From NCBI RefSeq assembly GCF_030848805.1, contig NC_092364.1, positions 11,247,650-11,311,649 of the forward strand: a stretch of DNA of 64,000 nt, in the 5' to 3' direction. The translations under genes were made by a program, and so were the position numbers. Below, piece by piece: positions 1 through 10,279 of the stretch (its first letter is position 1; each line of letters opens with the position of its first letter). The notes below the pieces were generated by a model, which was not told where the DNA came from, ran no database searches, and saw only the letters and a list, made by a program, of their open reading frames with translations. The stretch is from Temnothorax longispinosus (lineage: Eukaryota; Arthropoda; Insecta; Hymenoptera; Formicidae).

Positions 1-299
1 TCTTCTGCAGAAAAGCTGTATTGGTCTGTCAATTTGGTCAGGGAATAATCAAAGATTATGAAATAAACAATATTCTCTCTAAAAAAAGCAGAAATAACTT
101 AACCTCATCATTTTTTTAATTTTGCATGTAATAATTTTTCAATTATTTTCAATTTGATGAAGAATACTGATTTTAGAAATTTTGTAAAAATGTTAGTTTT
201 TAATATTTATTTTGAAATTAAACCTTGATTTTGCTTTGCTTTTAAGGGATGATCTAATTACTAAAAAACTGATTGTTATAAACTTATTCTTTAGATAAT
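1..299. other. AT-rich sequence, no gene seen
   Basis: Low-complexity AT-rich DNA with no ORF or repeat that I can support. It lies just upstream of the first exon-like block of the decayed host gene and may be its intron or 5' flank. Confidence 0.5.
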
Positions 300-655
300 A
301 TGTTTTGTGCAGTACATGTTTCTCTTTTGGTTTATAGAATTTTGTCTAATAATGATATTGAGATACTTGCAATAAAAATTTCGGACATGTTTCCTAATGA
401 AATATCAAAAACGTATTATGTTCCTCCGACGGAACTCCCATATGGCGAAGGTTTAGTCCAAAAGTGTCCATAGCAAGAGGCAAGCTTGTAGATAAATATA
501 GAAATCAATTAAGGGATTTGAGGAATTGTGGACTTTTTACAAAAAGAACAAATCAATTACAAAGTAAAGTTTCAGTCTGTAATGTTAACTGTAATGAGTT
601 ACATTTGGTTAAAAAACAATCGAGAACCGTTCACTGATGTGATCGAACATCGAAC
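300..655 (+). pseudogene. SAMD3-like host gene remnant, first exon block
   Basis: An ATG at 300 opens a frame to a stop at 471-473 and contains KISDMFPNEISKTYYVPP. The reading then shifts by one base (a T appears to be missing near 452) into RGKLVDKYRNQLRDLRN. It shifts again near 560-595 into YIWLKNNREPFTDVIEH, which runs up to the Penelope insertion. This order of motifs (Y-[FY]-x-P block, RGKLVDKYRN, WLK..EPF) resembles the uncharacterised SAMD3-like proteins found in insects and fish; that resemblance is from memory and has not been searched. Later blocks of the same gene are at 4651, 4843 and 26656. Several one-base losses and the transposon inside the coding block make this a pseudogene or a badly assembled copy. 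Function is unknown. Confidence 0.5.
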
Positions 656-669
656 ATTGGAACAAAATT

Positions 670-767
670 AAAAACGGCGATGCGAGTCAGCGCAGAACGT
701 GGAGCGCAATAAAGTTTAGGCGTGTATTTACATATGACGAACGTTTCGGCCCCTCATTTGGACCATC
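670..767. repeat. PLE inverted terminal copy, left arm
   Basis: Nearly identical to the reverse complement of 4515-4612. It starts AAAAACGGCGATGCGAGTCA and runs into the hammerhead-like motif. Inverted terminal copies are typical of Penelope insertions. Confidence 0.9.
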
Positions 768-774
768 TTCAGCG
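735..774 (-). ncRNA. Hammerhead-ribozyme-like core in PLE terminal repeat
   Basis: On the minus strand the sequence reads CTGAAGA, then a stem II (GGTCC/GGGCC-type pairing with an AAATGA loop), then GAAAC, GTTC and GTC. This fits the minimal hammerhead seen in Penelope elements: CUGANGA, GAAA, a two-base-pair stem III (AC/GU) and a GUC cleavage triplet. A convincing stem I is not visible in this single copy. Hammerheads in Penelope terminal repeats are established knowledge; activity of this copy is not shown. Confidence 0.6.
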
Positions 775-1148
775 TTTATTAATAAAATGAAACTATTCCT
801 GCGGAGATCGAAGCAGCAAACTCCCTTCCTGGAGAGATGTCATGGCAAGCGAGCAAATAAACCCGGTTGCGGTGGACATTCCACTAAAATCGAAAAAGCT
901 ATAAGTTTATCGTTACAGAAAGGAAAAAGGAGAAAGCTCACCTTAAGCTCCGCAGTAGTCGAGACAAGTACAGAATAAAAAAGTCGCAGCAATACAATAT
1001 AAAACCGGAGAGTAGCACATCTCGGAATTAAAGTAAGAACATTGCAGTCAACGTAAAGGTAGAAACGAAATGAAAAGAAGGTCGCAACGTATGTAGATCG
1101 GAGCCGTTATCGTAAACAATGTAACCAGCCAAGGAAGGAAACCGAAGG
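775..1148 (-). other. PLE 3' untranslated region
   Basis: Sequence between the endonuclease stop (1149) and the terminal repeat. No credible coding on either strand; the short plus-strand frame at 787-978 has no recognisable motif. Confidence 0.5.
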
Positions 1149-1597
1149 CTAAACATTGCTTACGATAGGCAAGTAAGCGTGGTGCAGAAAATCGGTATCT
1201 GATTGGAGATTTAAGCCGAGGCGTTGTTGGCTAATGTATAGAACCTCCAAAACGAGTCGTTTATGATAAAATCTTTCGTGATCCAAGATCTCAACGTTAT
1301 CCCAATTAAAGTCGTGATTATTTTGAGTTCTATGGTCGGTAATCACAGAGTGGGAGGAACTATTTCTATTGATGTGGAGACGATGTTCGGATATTCTGGT
1401 TTTTAATTGTCTACCGGTTTGTCCCACGTATGATGCGTCACAATCCCGGCAACAAATCCTGTAGACCACATTACTCGTTGAGAAACGCGGGAGGGCATCC
1501 TTCTGAACTTTGATAAATTTGTTCAGTTTATTAATACTGTAGTATGATAAATGAGTGTCTGATTGCCTGAAAATATTTTTAAAGGAGGGGTGTCAAT
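1149..1597 (-). pseudogene. PLE GIY-YIG endonuclease domain
   Basis: C-terminal part of the Penelope polyprotein. The frame is open from about 1597 and includes a linker FKNIFRQSDTHLSYYSINKL and then VVYRICCRDCDASYVGQTGR. The latter contains the GIY-YIG core as VYRI...SYVG, an upstream CCRDC cysteine cluster as in canonical Penelope endonucleases, and the conserved arginine in KTRISEH. A glutamate follows in the ILDHE segment. The enzyme nicks target DNA for insertion. It has no start of its own because it belongs to one long ORF with the RT upstream (right), now separated from it by the palindromic block. Confidence 0.85.
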
Positions 1598-2259
1598 AAG
1601 GCTGTTTTTTGGACCATTTTCTTCCTACCGATGTAGCTCACAAACTCCTAGAACCGTTTGCTGTCCGAGCAATTAGAGGCTGAGAACGGGCAACTTGAAA
1701 TCTCAAAAATCAATGGAGTTTTTCACCTGGTGGTAGTGCCGGTCTCATTTCAGCATGTCATTGTTGGTAGGGAAGGAGGAAGGGAGGGTGGGGGAGGGAA
1801 AGAGGGAGAGCGGGAGATAGAGGGGGGAGGAAAGGAGGGAGGAGGGAGGTAGAGGAGAAGAGAGGGAGGCAAAAATCGCTCCAAACTGTGGTATTTTCTT
1901 CCTACCGATGTAGCTCACAAACTCCTAGAACCGTTTGCTGTCCGAGCAATTAGAGGTTGAGAACGGGCAACTTGAAATCTCAAAAATCAATGGAGTTTTT
2001 CATATGGTGGTAGTGCCGGTCTCATTTCAGCATGTAATTGTTGGGAGAGAAGGAGGGAGGGAAGGTGGGAGGTAGAGGGGGATGAGAGGGAAAGTGGGAG
2101 GTAGAGGGGGAGGGAAGTAGAGGGGGAGAGAGACAGAGGAAGGATGGGAGGGAGAAAAAGGAAGAGGGAGGCAGAGGGTGGCAGAGGGAGGGAGAGGGAG
2201 GCAGAGGGGGCAGAAGAAAGGAAAGGGAGGGAGGGAGAAGAAGAGAGGGAAAGAGAGAA

Positions 2260-2295
<36 letters not shown>

Positions 2296-3010
2296 GGGAA
2301 CCAGACGGGAGGGAGCAGGTCTGCCTTCCTCTCTTTCCCTCTGCCACTCTTTGCCTCCCTCTCCCTTTCTTCCCTCCCTTTCTCTATCTCTCTTTTCCTC
2401 TCTCTCTCTCTCTCTCTCTTCCCCTCCCTCCCTCCCTCCTTCCCTCCCTCCCTTCCTCCCTCTTTTTCTCCCCCTCCTTCCCCCACTCTCCTTTTCTCCC
2501 CCTCCCTCCCCCACCCTCCTTTTCTCCCTCCCTCCCAACAATAACATGCTGAAATGAGACCGGCACTACCACCATATGAAAAACTCCATTGATTTTTGCG
2601 TTTTCAAGTTGCCCGTTCTCAGCCTCTAATTGCTCGGACAGCAAACGGTTCTAGGAGGTTGTGAGCTACATCGGTAGGAAGAAAATACCACAGTTTGGAG
2701 CGATTTTTGCCTCCCTCTTTTCTCCTCTACCTTCCCCCTCCCTCCTTTCTTCCCCCCTTTTATTTCCCGCTCTCCCTCTTTCCCTCCCCCACCCTCCCTT
2801 CCTCTTTCCCTACCAACAATGACATGCTGAAATGAGACCAGCACGACCACCATGTGAAAAATTCCATTGATTTTTGAGATTTCAAGTTGCCCGTTCTCAG
2901 GCTCTAATTGCTCGGACAGCAAACGGTTCTAGGAGGTTGTGAGCTACATCGGTAGGAAGAAAATACCACAGTTTGGAGCGATTCTGACGTGGTCCAAAAA
3001 ACGGCCTTAT
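1590..3010. repeat. Nested palindrome with purine/pyrimidine tracts inside the PLE
   Basis: About 150 bp starting CTTCCTACCGATGTAGCTCA occurs four times: at about 1621-1770 and 1898-2043 on the plus strand, and about 2535-2690 and 2812-2970 on the minus strand. The copies are separated by GGGA-rich tracts in the left half and mirror TCCC-rich tracts in the right half. The centre of symmetry is near 2290-2300, next to a GA run. The outer edges also mirror each other (AATAAGGC...GGACC at 1590-1612 and its complement at 2991-3010). Long ORFs here are low-complexity artefacts. Confidence 0.85.
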
Positions 3011-3045
3011 TTGATAGAAAGTGACGGAAAATACGGAACGGTAAA

Positions 3046-4560
3046 TTATTTTTTAAAAGCGGCGTCGTCTAGAGTATCATTCAAAATTTGTTTTTTTGTT
3101 TGTTTGAAAAAGAGACTTTTTAGACGTTCATGCATTGTGTTGAAAATGAAATCAAGAGGGTAATCATTGTTCAAAAGAATGCCAACAATAAATCTCAGAT
3201 TTTTTTCGTGAAACCTTGAATGAGAAAGCAAAAAGGCTCGATCGATAAGTCCCATAATGGTACCGCGCTTTTGAGACGAGGGGTGACAAGAGTTAAAGTT
3301 CAAATAACGCCCCGAAAAGGTGGGCTTATGATACCAATCAAATTCGATAAGACCATTGTTGTTGATAATGGTGGTATCTAAAAAATTGAGTTTGCTGTTA
3401 CCGACTTCTATGGTAAACTGCAAACGTGGATGGAAAGAGTTGAAAATTTGTAAAGTAAGATCAGCCATATCGGAAGGAATGGCCATCGCGATGTCATCCA
3501 CGTATCTATAAAAGAACGGTAGGGGGAAGCTAAGAACTCCAATAGCCCTCGTCTCAATATCCTGTAAAACTAAGTGGGCAAGATCGGGAGACAAAGGAAA
3601 GCCCATGGGAGAACCAAAATTCTGTTTATAAATATTATTGTGAAATCTGAAAAACGTAGAATCCAGAATAAGTCGTACCGCGAGAACAAATTCATCCTTA
3701 GGAATGTCGCAATTTTTTGAGATATGTTCCCATCTGTTGCAAATACTGTCTATCGCTAGATCAGTAGGGACGTTAGTAAAAAGTGAAATCACGTCGAGGG
3801 AAACAAGAATATAATTGTCATCCAAAAATGAACCGTTCAAACAATTAACAAGTTGAAAACTGTCTTTAATGTGGCTACTGGCTTTAGGAATACTGGAAGA
3901 AATTATGTTGTGTAAAAATCTGGCTAAGTTATGTAAAGGTCCATCAATTGACTATTATTCTTAACGGATGGTTTTGTTTGTGAATCTTAGGAAGTCCATA
4001 GGCTCTCGGAAGTACTCCATCGCTAACATAGAGAAACTTATAATAAGCGGGGGTGATGTATTTCAAATTTTTCCATCTAGTAAGCAATGTTCTCGTATTT
4101 CTCGTAAGGGAGAGGATGGGATCTTTTTTGATTCTAGTGTAAGTATCCGTGTCTGAAAGTAATAATTCCATCTTTTTTATGTAATCGGAAGAGTTCATGG
4201 CAACAGTTATGTTTCCTTTGTCAGCTCTAGTAAGAAGTATATCAGGATTGTTGTAGAGAAAGACTTTGGTTAGTGAGAGTTTATTGCAAATGACTTTGTC
4301 TTTGTCTTCTTTCTGAGGCATTTTATATTATTTTCTATGCTTTTAATGAACTCAAATAAAATTTTTTGTTTATTATGATAAGGAAGTGAAAAATTGTCGC
4401 CCAACTGTAAGAGATGTATAATGTCAGGAGGGAAAAAGGTAGAAAAAAGATTAACAAACCAATTATTTCTTATGGAATTAAGGGAGGACTGTGTTGTAGA
4501 GTTAGGAAAGGAATGATGGTCCAAATGAGGGGCCGAAACGTTCGTCATATGTAAATACAC
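3046..4560 (-). pseudogene. PLE reverse transcriptase region
   Basis: Three frames in order on the minus strand (about 4560-4270, 4321-3944, 3840-3046) make up the N-terminal and RT parts of a Penelope polyprotein. Visible motifs are the N-terminal block with TRADKGNITVAMN, the YGLPKIHKQNHPLRIIVN block, SLDVISLFTNVPTDLAI, the QNFGSPMGFPLSPDLAHLVL block, and FFYRYVDDIAMA with the catalytic YVDD. The RT copies the element RNA at the target. At least two frameshifts separate the frames, so no full-length protein is possible. The C-terminal endonuclease lies beyond the palindromic block. Confidence 0.85.
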
Positions 4561-4612
4561 GCCTAAACTTTATTGCGCTCCACGTTCTGCGCTGACTCGC
4601 ATCGCCGTTTTT
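4515..4612. repeat. PLE inverted terminal copy, right arm
   Basis: Reverse complement of 670-767. The similarity stops next to the hammerhead core: here the bases before TGGTCC are GAATGA instead of CTGAAGA, so only the left arm keeps the full core. Confidence 0.9.
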
Positions 4613-4650
4613 AATGTTGACATTTTCACGAGTCTCAATACATTATTGAT

Positions 4651-4780
4651 TGGAACAAAACTTACGTAAAAAAAGAACAATCGTCGGTTGCAAGTGTTGC
4701 ACAATTTGTGAAAGATTGGCCGATTTTGTCTCTTCCTAATGCATATATTCTGGTGAAAACTGATTCCCATAATTTTTTCT
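4651..4780 (+). pseudogene. SAMD3-like host gene remnant, continuation after PLE
   Basis: Immediately after the right target duplication the host coding block resumes as WNKTYVKKEQSSVASVAQF, then VKDWPILSLPNAYILVKTD. This is the expected continuation of the IEH that ends before the element, since the duplicated ATTGGAACAAAA lies across the break. The block ends in stops near 4780, probably at or near an exon boundary. Confidence 0.5.
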
Positions 4781-4842
4781 TGCATGTATAATGTTATATT
4801 ATGTTCTTATATTCTTATTTTGATTTAAATTTTTGTTTTCAG

Positions 4843-5002
4843 ATTGATATTGATTTTGCTCGGAAGTATCCTGATTCAGTTAACAGTATTTACCAAAAAT
4901 TTGATGATGTAATGGAACACGTATTACCTCATCATTTACCAAAGAGCGGTGGAACTGGTCTTAAATATTTATTAGACAAATTGAATGAAGAGTCCATCTC
5001 AG
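4843..5002 (+). pseudogene. SAMD3-like host gene remnant, exon
   Basis: An exon bounded by TTGTTTTCAG before 4843 and a GTACTAAT donor at 5003. It reads IDIDFARKYPDSVNSIYQKF followed by DDVMEHVLPHHLPKSGGTGL. The exon is 160 bases long and leaves phase 1, which does not match the frame used at the next recognisable block (26656). At least one exon between them is therefore missing or lost among the transposons. Confidence 0.5.
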
Positions 5003-5545
5003 GTACTAATAATTTGTAATTTTTGTAAAATTTATGTGTAAAAAACACAAGGAAGTATTATTAAATGCTTATTAAACGTAGTAATTTTGGTAAAACAGTT
5101 TCACCAAAGTGTCAAAAATAAATTTAAAAAATTAATATTTAAGGTAGTGAGAACAAGCATTAGATATAGGTACCTAAATTTGATATATGTTAAACATACA
5201 TACAGTAATAAAGGGCATGTGTACGAAAAATCAGGTGAGGTTACCGACACTTTACAAGAAATAAGTCATTCTAAATATGCGTTCGCGGAGCGTGCTATTG
5301 TCATTCTATCCTTGTTTACATTTAATGAACGAGAAAGATAGAATGATGCAAATCGCTACGGCCGAGGTTTTTAACGAATAATACATGTACTTAGCGATCA
5401 GATGAATACATTATTCATGTCTTAAAATATTCCCTGAAGTTTCCGGATTTTGTACGTACCTTGAAAATAAGGGCTTGCCGAATGTTTTGCTCTGATATAT
5501 GAGGTTAACTAAGTAGTGGATCCAATCGCATATTGCTTTACTCGT
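5003..5545. other. Intron-like AT-rich sequence
   Basis: Follows the splice donor at 5003. A short inverted repeat (TTCTATCCTTGTTTAC / GAGAAAGATAGAA) lies near 5306-5343. The ORF at 5087-5341 shows no recognisable motif. Confidence 0.4.
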
Positions 5546-5658
5546 GGCTGCGTTCGGAAACGTCACCCGAGCGCACACGAGCACACTCCCCTCTCCTTCT
5601 ATCTCAGCAAGTTAGAAGGAGAAGGGAGCACACCCGAGTGATGCTTCCGAACGCAGCC
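5546..5658. repeat. Short hairpin element (possible MITE)
   Basis: Imperfect palindrome. GGCTGCGTTCGGAA at the left end is mirrored by TTCCGAACGCAGCC at the right end, with CTCCTTCT / AGAAGGAG near the centre. It is the size of a small foldback MITE. I see no clear target duplication, so the superfamily is not assigned. Confidence 0.55.
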
Positions 5659-5677
5659 CGTACTGTCATGCCTGACC

Positions 5678-6019
5678 TTGCAACCGACGCCCAAAAGCTT
5701 GTCGGCCACATCGACACCTCTCGAACTCATCCTGAAGGCGAAAGCAGCGGCCCAGATGCAGTCAAAGAGAGACAAGACACCGACAGGGGACGGAGTCAAA
5801 ACCAAGGCGGGGTTGAAGACACCTGAAACCCGTATTCATACATCCACTCCAATTCCCAATCATACCGATAAAAATTTAGATATCAGTACCGAATCCACGA
5901 CCACCATAGCGATTGACAGCAGCGAGTCTGAAGAGCAGGAGGATCAGCTGATCGAGCCGAGCCAGACGATCCGAGAGGATGACGCGGAGCCAGTCGATTC
6001 GCAGAAGGCAACAGAATAG
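5678..6019 (+). CDS. Hypothetical acidic S/T-rich ORF, possibly gag-like
   Basis: An open frame of about 113 codons without an ATG at its left edge. The product would be basic and alanine-rich first (LELILKAKAAAQMQSKRDK) and then S/T/E/D-rich (IAIDSSESEEQEDQLIEP). Such composition is seen in N-terminal parts of retrotransposon gag proteins, but there is no zinc knuckle and no neighbouring pol. It may be a fragment of an unrecognised transcript that begins next to the hairpin at 5546. Confidence 0.3.
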   Translation: MQPTPKSLSATSTPLELILKAKAAAQMQSKRDKTPTGDGVKTKAGLKTPETRIHTSTPIPNHTDKNLDISTESTTTIAIDSSESEEQEDQLIEPSQTIREDDAEPVDSQKATE

Positions 6020-6429
6020 GTCGGTAGCTGAAAAACGTGATAATTAGCGATGCAAAGTCATGTTTGACGTTAATATATATTTTATATAAATTTTATACCT
6101 TATTCTTAAAAAGTACTCTTCCAAACGAGTAATATTTAAGCGTGACACATATAGAATAGTCCAAAAGTGACAGATATATTATTATCAATTATTTTATTAA
6201 AATTATTATTATTTGGGTTAATACTCACTTTAAAAGTGACCAGTAACGTCACAATATTGCGAAAGACGCGTACAAACGATTGTTTTATTTTGATTTCCAT
6301 TTTTGATAATTTTTAATGAGAATGTTAATTAGCGGGTTGATTAATGCAATTATGACTCAGAGTAATTAAATTTACCTGGAAAACACGCCCGTACACTTTA
6401 TTTGCAAATACACACTGTATTTCGAATTA

Positions 6430-6966
6430 GCAACACGCCGCAAGAAACTTTAGCGCACTAGCAACACGCCGCTAGAAACTTTAACTCAGCGGTTTACACG
6501 AACTTTACCGTTTAACATGCGGATTCATTATTAATGTTCTCAGTAGTTTTATTGGAGTCCACAGAGACCACCTGTATGATTTATTTGATTAAATTCACCT
6601 AATTTCATTTTTGGCAACACGCCGCCAGCAACTTTAATTTGTCAGTTCGAATCAACTTTGTAGTTAACCGTGCGAATAGGGTGCGAATACTTTCAATAGC
6701 TTTTTAGTGGTCTAAATAGACTACCCATGTACATTATTTGCTTAATTTTACAAAAATTCCATTTTGGCAACACGCCGCCAGAAACTTTAATTCAGCGATT
6801 CAAATGAACTTAGCCGTTTACAATGCGAATTGAGTGCAACTAGTCTCAGTAAGTTTGTTGGAGTCTAAATAGACTTCTTGCATAGTTTATTTGTTTAATT
6901 TCACAATATTTCAATTGAGGCAACACGCCGCCAGAAACTTTAACTCAGTGATTCGAATGAACTTTT
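6430..6966. repeat. Tandem repeat, about 153-bp unit, 3+ copies
   Basis: GGCAACACGCCGCCAG followed by AACTTTAA starts at 6614, 6767 and 6920, with earlier diverged copies at 6430 and 6461. The 153-bp spacing is constant between the last three. Units share TAGTTTATTTG-like and CAATTCGAATGAACTT-like blocks. This is a diverged satellite array. Confidence 0.85.
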
Positions 6967-7747
6967 TATCTATCAGTCAAAATCACTTTTAATTAGTCTA
7001 AAAATGATTGTAGCGACTCTTAGAAGTCAGTCATGTAATAATATTCTTTTTTCCATTATTTCTCAAAATTACAAATTAGTGGTGAAAATTGAGAGCAAGC
7101 TATATGATGCTTAGTTGACCATGGATATGAGTCTCAATGATTGCAAACACTGTTATTCTGAGGTGCTTTTCTCAATTTTCTTATTTTTTCAAAGTCAAGG
7201 TCATTTTCATGATTAACAACATTTTTATGCTTTTAACGATAAAATATCATCTTTTAAGACTGAATAGAGATACACGTAACGTCAGATCGTTACATTTCGT
7301 TTATTTTACCTAAAATTCCTGAAAAGGAAAAAAACTGATTATTTTATTATTTTAACGTCATTGATACGTTTATTATACTTACCGGGATACTTACCTGACG
7401 AATCCTGTTGATCCTGGAATGCCTGGATGAAACCTGTAAATAAAAAGAGAATTAATGAATGATAACGCGATATTAGATGCGATAAATGTTAATGAGAAGG
7501 GAAAAACCGTTTTCGATGTAAAATGCATGTATGATATTGCGTGATTAAAAGGTAAAAGGAAACGATCCCGTTTCCATAGTCATATATTTTATTTAAAACA
7601 TTTATTGAGCCCAAAAGGTAATCTGAAAACATGTAGTCGCATGAAATATTATTTCGTCGTAGTTTTCCGTTACGCGGACGTCGGCATTTGCCTTTGACGT
7701 AATCCGACACCAAAGTTGTTTACTTCTCGAGAGAATTCCGAGAATCC
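6967..7747. other. No gene seen
   Basis: AT-rich sequence between the tandem array and the LTR at 7748. No ORF with a recognisable motif. Confidence 0.4.
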
Positions 7748-8364
7748 TGTTAGAACAAGTCGACTACATGATAGAATGAGATAGCTGGAGAATAGAACTG
7801 GCTGCTCATTGGCCACGAGGGAGATGGTGGGAATGAACAGCTAGCGAGAGTATAAAAGGGAGAGAATTTTCAACTCAAGGTTCTTTCCCTGGTAGAATGC
7901 CATAGAGTGTACTTCATGCCAAGTGTAAATCGAGAATCGAAGCATTATCTTTAGCATAACAGTAACGATCGATTAATCGTAATTGGGAAAGATTAGTTCG
8001 CGTGAACGCGTACTTATATATATCTTTGTACAAAGCGAGCGATAGTTACGCGGCAATTTATTGTCAGATATTCCGACTCGTATCGTGGGATAAACCCGGC
8101 AGTGGCATTGCCGTCAGCCTCACTTCAGTGTACCTTGTACCGAATATCAAATATATTTTGTTATTGTTAATACAATCAATTCATTAAAATATTCCTTTCC
8201 TGATAACCGGATATATAAGCATCTTACGCGACGCGAAAGCGAGTGCGGATCCAGAGGACAAGCCATCGACGTGAAGATAGCTATCTTGGAAGGAAGGAAG
8301 CCTAATAGCCCATTGTCGTTATTCTTGACGGGCCTAAACGTTCTGTGTCAGCGTTCAAAACACA
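7748..8364 (+). mobile_element. LTR, probably Ty3/gypsy type, with attached PBS
   Basis: Starts TGTTAGAACAAG and ends AAAACACA, about 617 bp, with the TG..CA ends expected of an LTR. It has a TATA box (TATAAAAGGG, 7851-7860) at a suitable position. One base after the end comes TGGCGACCGT (8366-8375), which resembles the primer-binding site used by insect gypsy-group elements. No internal domain or second LTR follows, so this looks like an LTR with a short stub of leader. There is no partner LTR to compare with, so the left boundary rests on the TG alone. Confidence 0.5.
7851..7860 (+). promoter_or_regulatory. TATA box of the LTR
   Basis: TATAAAAGGG within the LTR at 7748-8364, the likely U3 promoter. 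Confidence 0.55.
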
Positions 8365-8377
8365 GTGGCGACCGTAT

Positions 8378-8723
8378 AATTTCATTACAAGTAAGTTTAT
8401 TCCAGTTCGAGACCACAAGTTCGGTCACAACCTAACCTAAATCAAGTCCAACCGCACTACTATTGTGATATTTTTTAAATTAGTAAATAATTAAATACGA
8501 TTATAAATCGTGCGTGTAAAATCATGTTATATTATTATAATTATTGGGATGTTGTGTAATGTTTGTCAATATGTTTGTTTTCAATTACCTCATAAGGACT
8601 GTTACTTGACTAGCTGTGTCAGCGAAAGGACTACCTTAATTAATAAATATAATAGAAAACAATAATACCAAAAAGTAATAAGAGAAATAAAGTAAACTTG
8701 TAATAATAATTTAAAAATTTACG
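8378..8723. other. No gene seen
   Basis: AT-rich sequence between the LTR stub and the BEL/Pao element. Confidence 0.4.
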
Positions 8724-8730
8724 TACAGTG

Positions 8731-9438
8731 TGGTTGGCGCTCGCCTGTATATATTAGATGTCCGTGTCATTAGTAATTGTTGTACTTATTAGTTGATAAG
8801 TTGCGCGTACAAGTAACGTACAAAATCGTATTTTTCGTGACTCGCGCGAGACGTTGGCGGATCGCGACAGATAGCAACACTCGCGCGACTCACCCGACTC
8901 GTGCTGCCCGCCCACGGGTGGCCCGCAATTATTTGGAACCATGAGTACTCGCTCCGGCCGCTATTCGCAGGTGCGCGAGCCAAGGAGTACCGTGGGAAGA
9001 TTCGCTGTTCAAACGTGGACTCGAGAACACACACTCGCCTTGCGCTCACACAGTTCGGAGTAACCGAGTGAACTCGCAATTTCGGAGCTCGACAAGTCGT
9101 CTCAGTAATCTCGGGCTTGAGTGCTTGCCTCTTGCACATGTGCCTGCTATATCGCCTGCTTGCCGTATTGCACGTTTTGCCTGCCTGCCTGCCGCGGCAC
9201 GTGAGTGCCTGCACATCCTAGCCTGCTGCACGCCTTCCGCTCTCCATCACCACAGGGAGGACCGGACGCCACGAGGCCACCACAAGACCATCGGGCAACG
9301 ATACGGTGAGTCGCTTTTCGCTTGCTTTCGCTTTATTCGCCTAATTAAACTTGTGAGGGGATTGCCCCTCTGGTCCTTCGAACCGCGAAATCTCATCGAC
9401 CCATCGCAAATCCGGGGCGATTAACACCCCCCCGAGCA
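8731..9438 (+). repeat. 5' LTR of BEL/Pao element 1
   Basis: 708 bp starting TGGTTGGCGCTCGCC and ending CCCCGAGCA. It differs from the 3' LTR (13330-14036) by only a handful of bases, for example CTGCCTGCCG versus CTGCCTTCCG near 9188. That suggests a recent insertion. Confidence 0.92.
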
Positions 9439-9439
9439 T

Positions 9440-9457
9440 TGGTCCTTCGAGCCGGAT
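9440..9457 (+). promoter_or_regulatory. Primer-binding site, tRNA-Tyr type
   Basis: TGGTCCTTCGAGCCGGAT directly follows the 5' LTR. It is complementary to the 3' end of insect tRNA-Tyr (…CCGGCTCGAAGGACCA, from memory). It primes minus-strand synthesis. The minus-strand BEL element at 33928 uses the same type of site. Confidence 0.8.
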
Positions 9458-10279
9458 CTTTCCTTCTCGCGTCTAGAAGCTTCCGCCGACCTTTCGCGCG
9501 ATTCATCGGAACTCCGCATGAGCGTTTGTCATAGCATTCGACTAATCGGCGTGCGTTATTGTGGTCTCGCCTGCGTGCGGGCCATCATTCGAATTTTCTT
9601 GCATCGTGTGATCGGCGCGTGCCCCCTTGCCCTGCGTGATATCTCTCGTCCTTCGTCGCACTCGGCACGTGGCGACGAAGATATCCGCGTAGGAGTAATT
9701 GCTTGCGCGCGTGCTATCACTCGACCACTTAGTTGGTTCATTAATCGAACATTGATCTCGCGGTCCATCGGGACATTGAAATCGGATAATCGGGGTGTGC
9801 CTTTCGCGTGATATATCTTGTCCGCACGTCGCATCGTCACGTCGCGGCGAATATATCCGCGTATTCGTTGTTTTCGCGCGCACGCCATTACTCCGATCTC
9901 TCGAGCTAATCGTAGCAGAATCGTTGCGGATTTTGCATTTGAAAAATTAATTGCGAAAGGCGATCGACTATTTGTGAACTTTCATCGCCATCAATCTTTG
10001 TTTTCGAGCTCGAGTCGTCCGCCCCCCCTCGACCTTGGCGAGCGGCGCGGCTTTCGCTCATGCTTGTTTGGTCTCCGCATTCCGGAGCGAGACATACTAT
10101 ACTTCTTGCGTTTGTTGTGCTGGCTGCCACCCCCTGAATTCTCTCGACTTTCGAACTCGTTGCTTCGTTCGTGCGTTGTGTATCGTTGTGTATATATTTT
10201 CGCTACCGGCTGACGAGCATAGCGTCGCGCGTTCACAAGCGGCCTTCAATTTGAGACAAGTACATCTTGCACTTTCAAG
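9458..10279 (+). other. BEL/Pao element 1 leader
   Basis: Non-coding leader between primer-binding site and gag. It holds two copies of a module (about 9637-9705 and 9806-9862) built on GTGATATCTCTCGTCC, CGTCGCA and GGCGAAGATATCCGCGTA. Related copies recur after gag at 11567-11650 and 12178-12245. Confidence 0.6.

Larger units (their letters stand above)
668..4648 (-). mobile_element. Penelope-like retroelement (PLE)
   Basis: The element is read on the minus strand and carries a reverse transcriptase with YVDD and a C-terminal GIY-YIG endonuclease, the hallmark pair of Penelope-like elements. It is flanked by a 12-bp direct repeat, ATTGGAACAAAA, at 656-667 and 4649-4660, so the insertion limits are clear. 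The two ends carry inverted copies (670-767 and 4515-4612), as is common for Penelope terminal repeats. The ORF is broken by frameshifts and by a 1.4-kb palindromic block (1590-3010) between RT and endonuclease, so the copy is dead. It sits inside a coding block of the SAMD3-like gene remnant. Confidence 0.9.

Noticed and set aside
1987..2557. Long overlapping ORFs on both strands rich in R/E/G or S/L/P
   Set aside because: They lie entirely in GGGA/TCCC and GA/CT tracts of the palindrome; the composition explains the open frames.
8754..9424. ORFs inside the BEL LTR (repeated at 13353 and 27213)
   Set aside because: Found on both strands of each LTR copy with no domain; chance frames in GC-rich LTR sequence.
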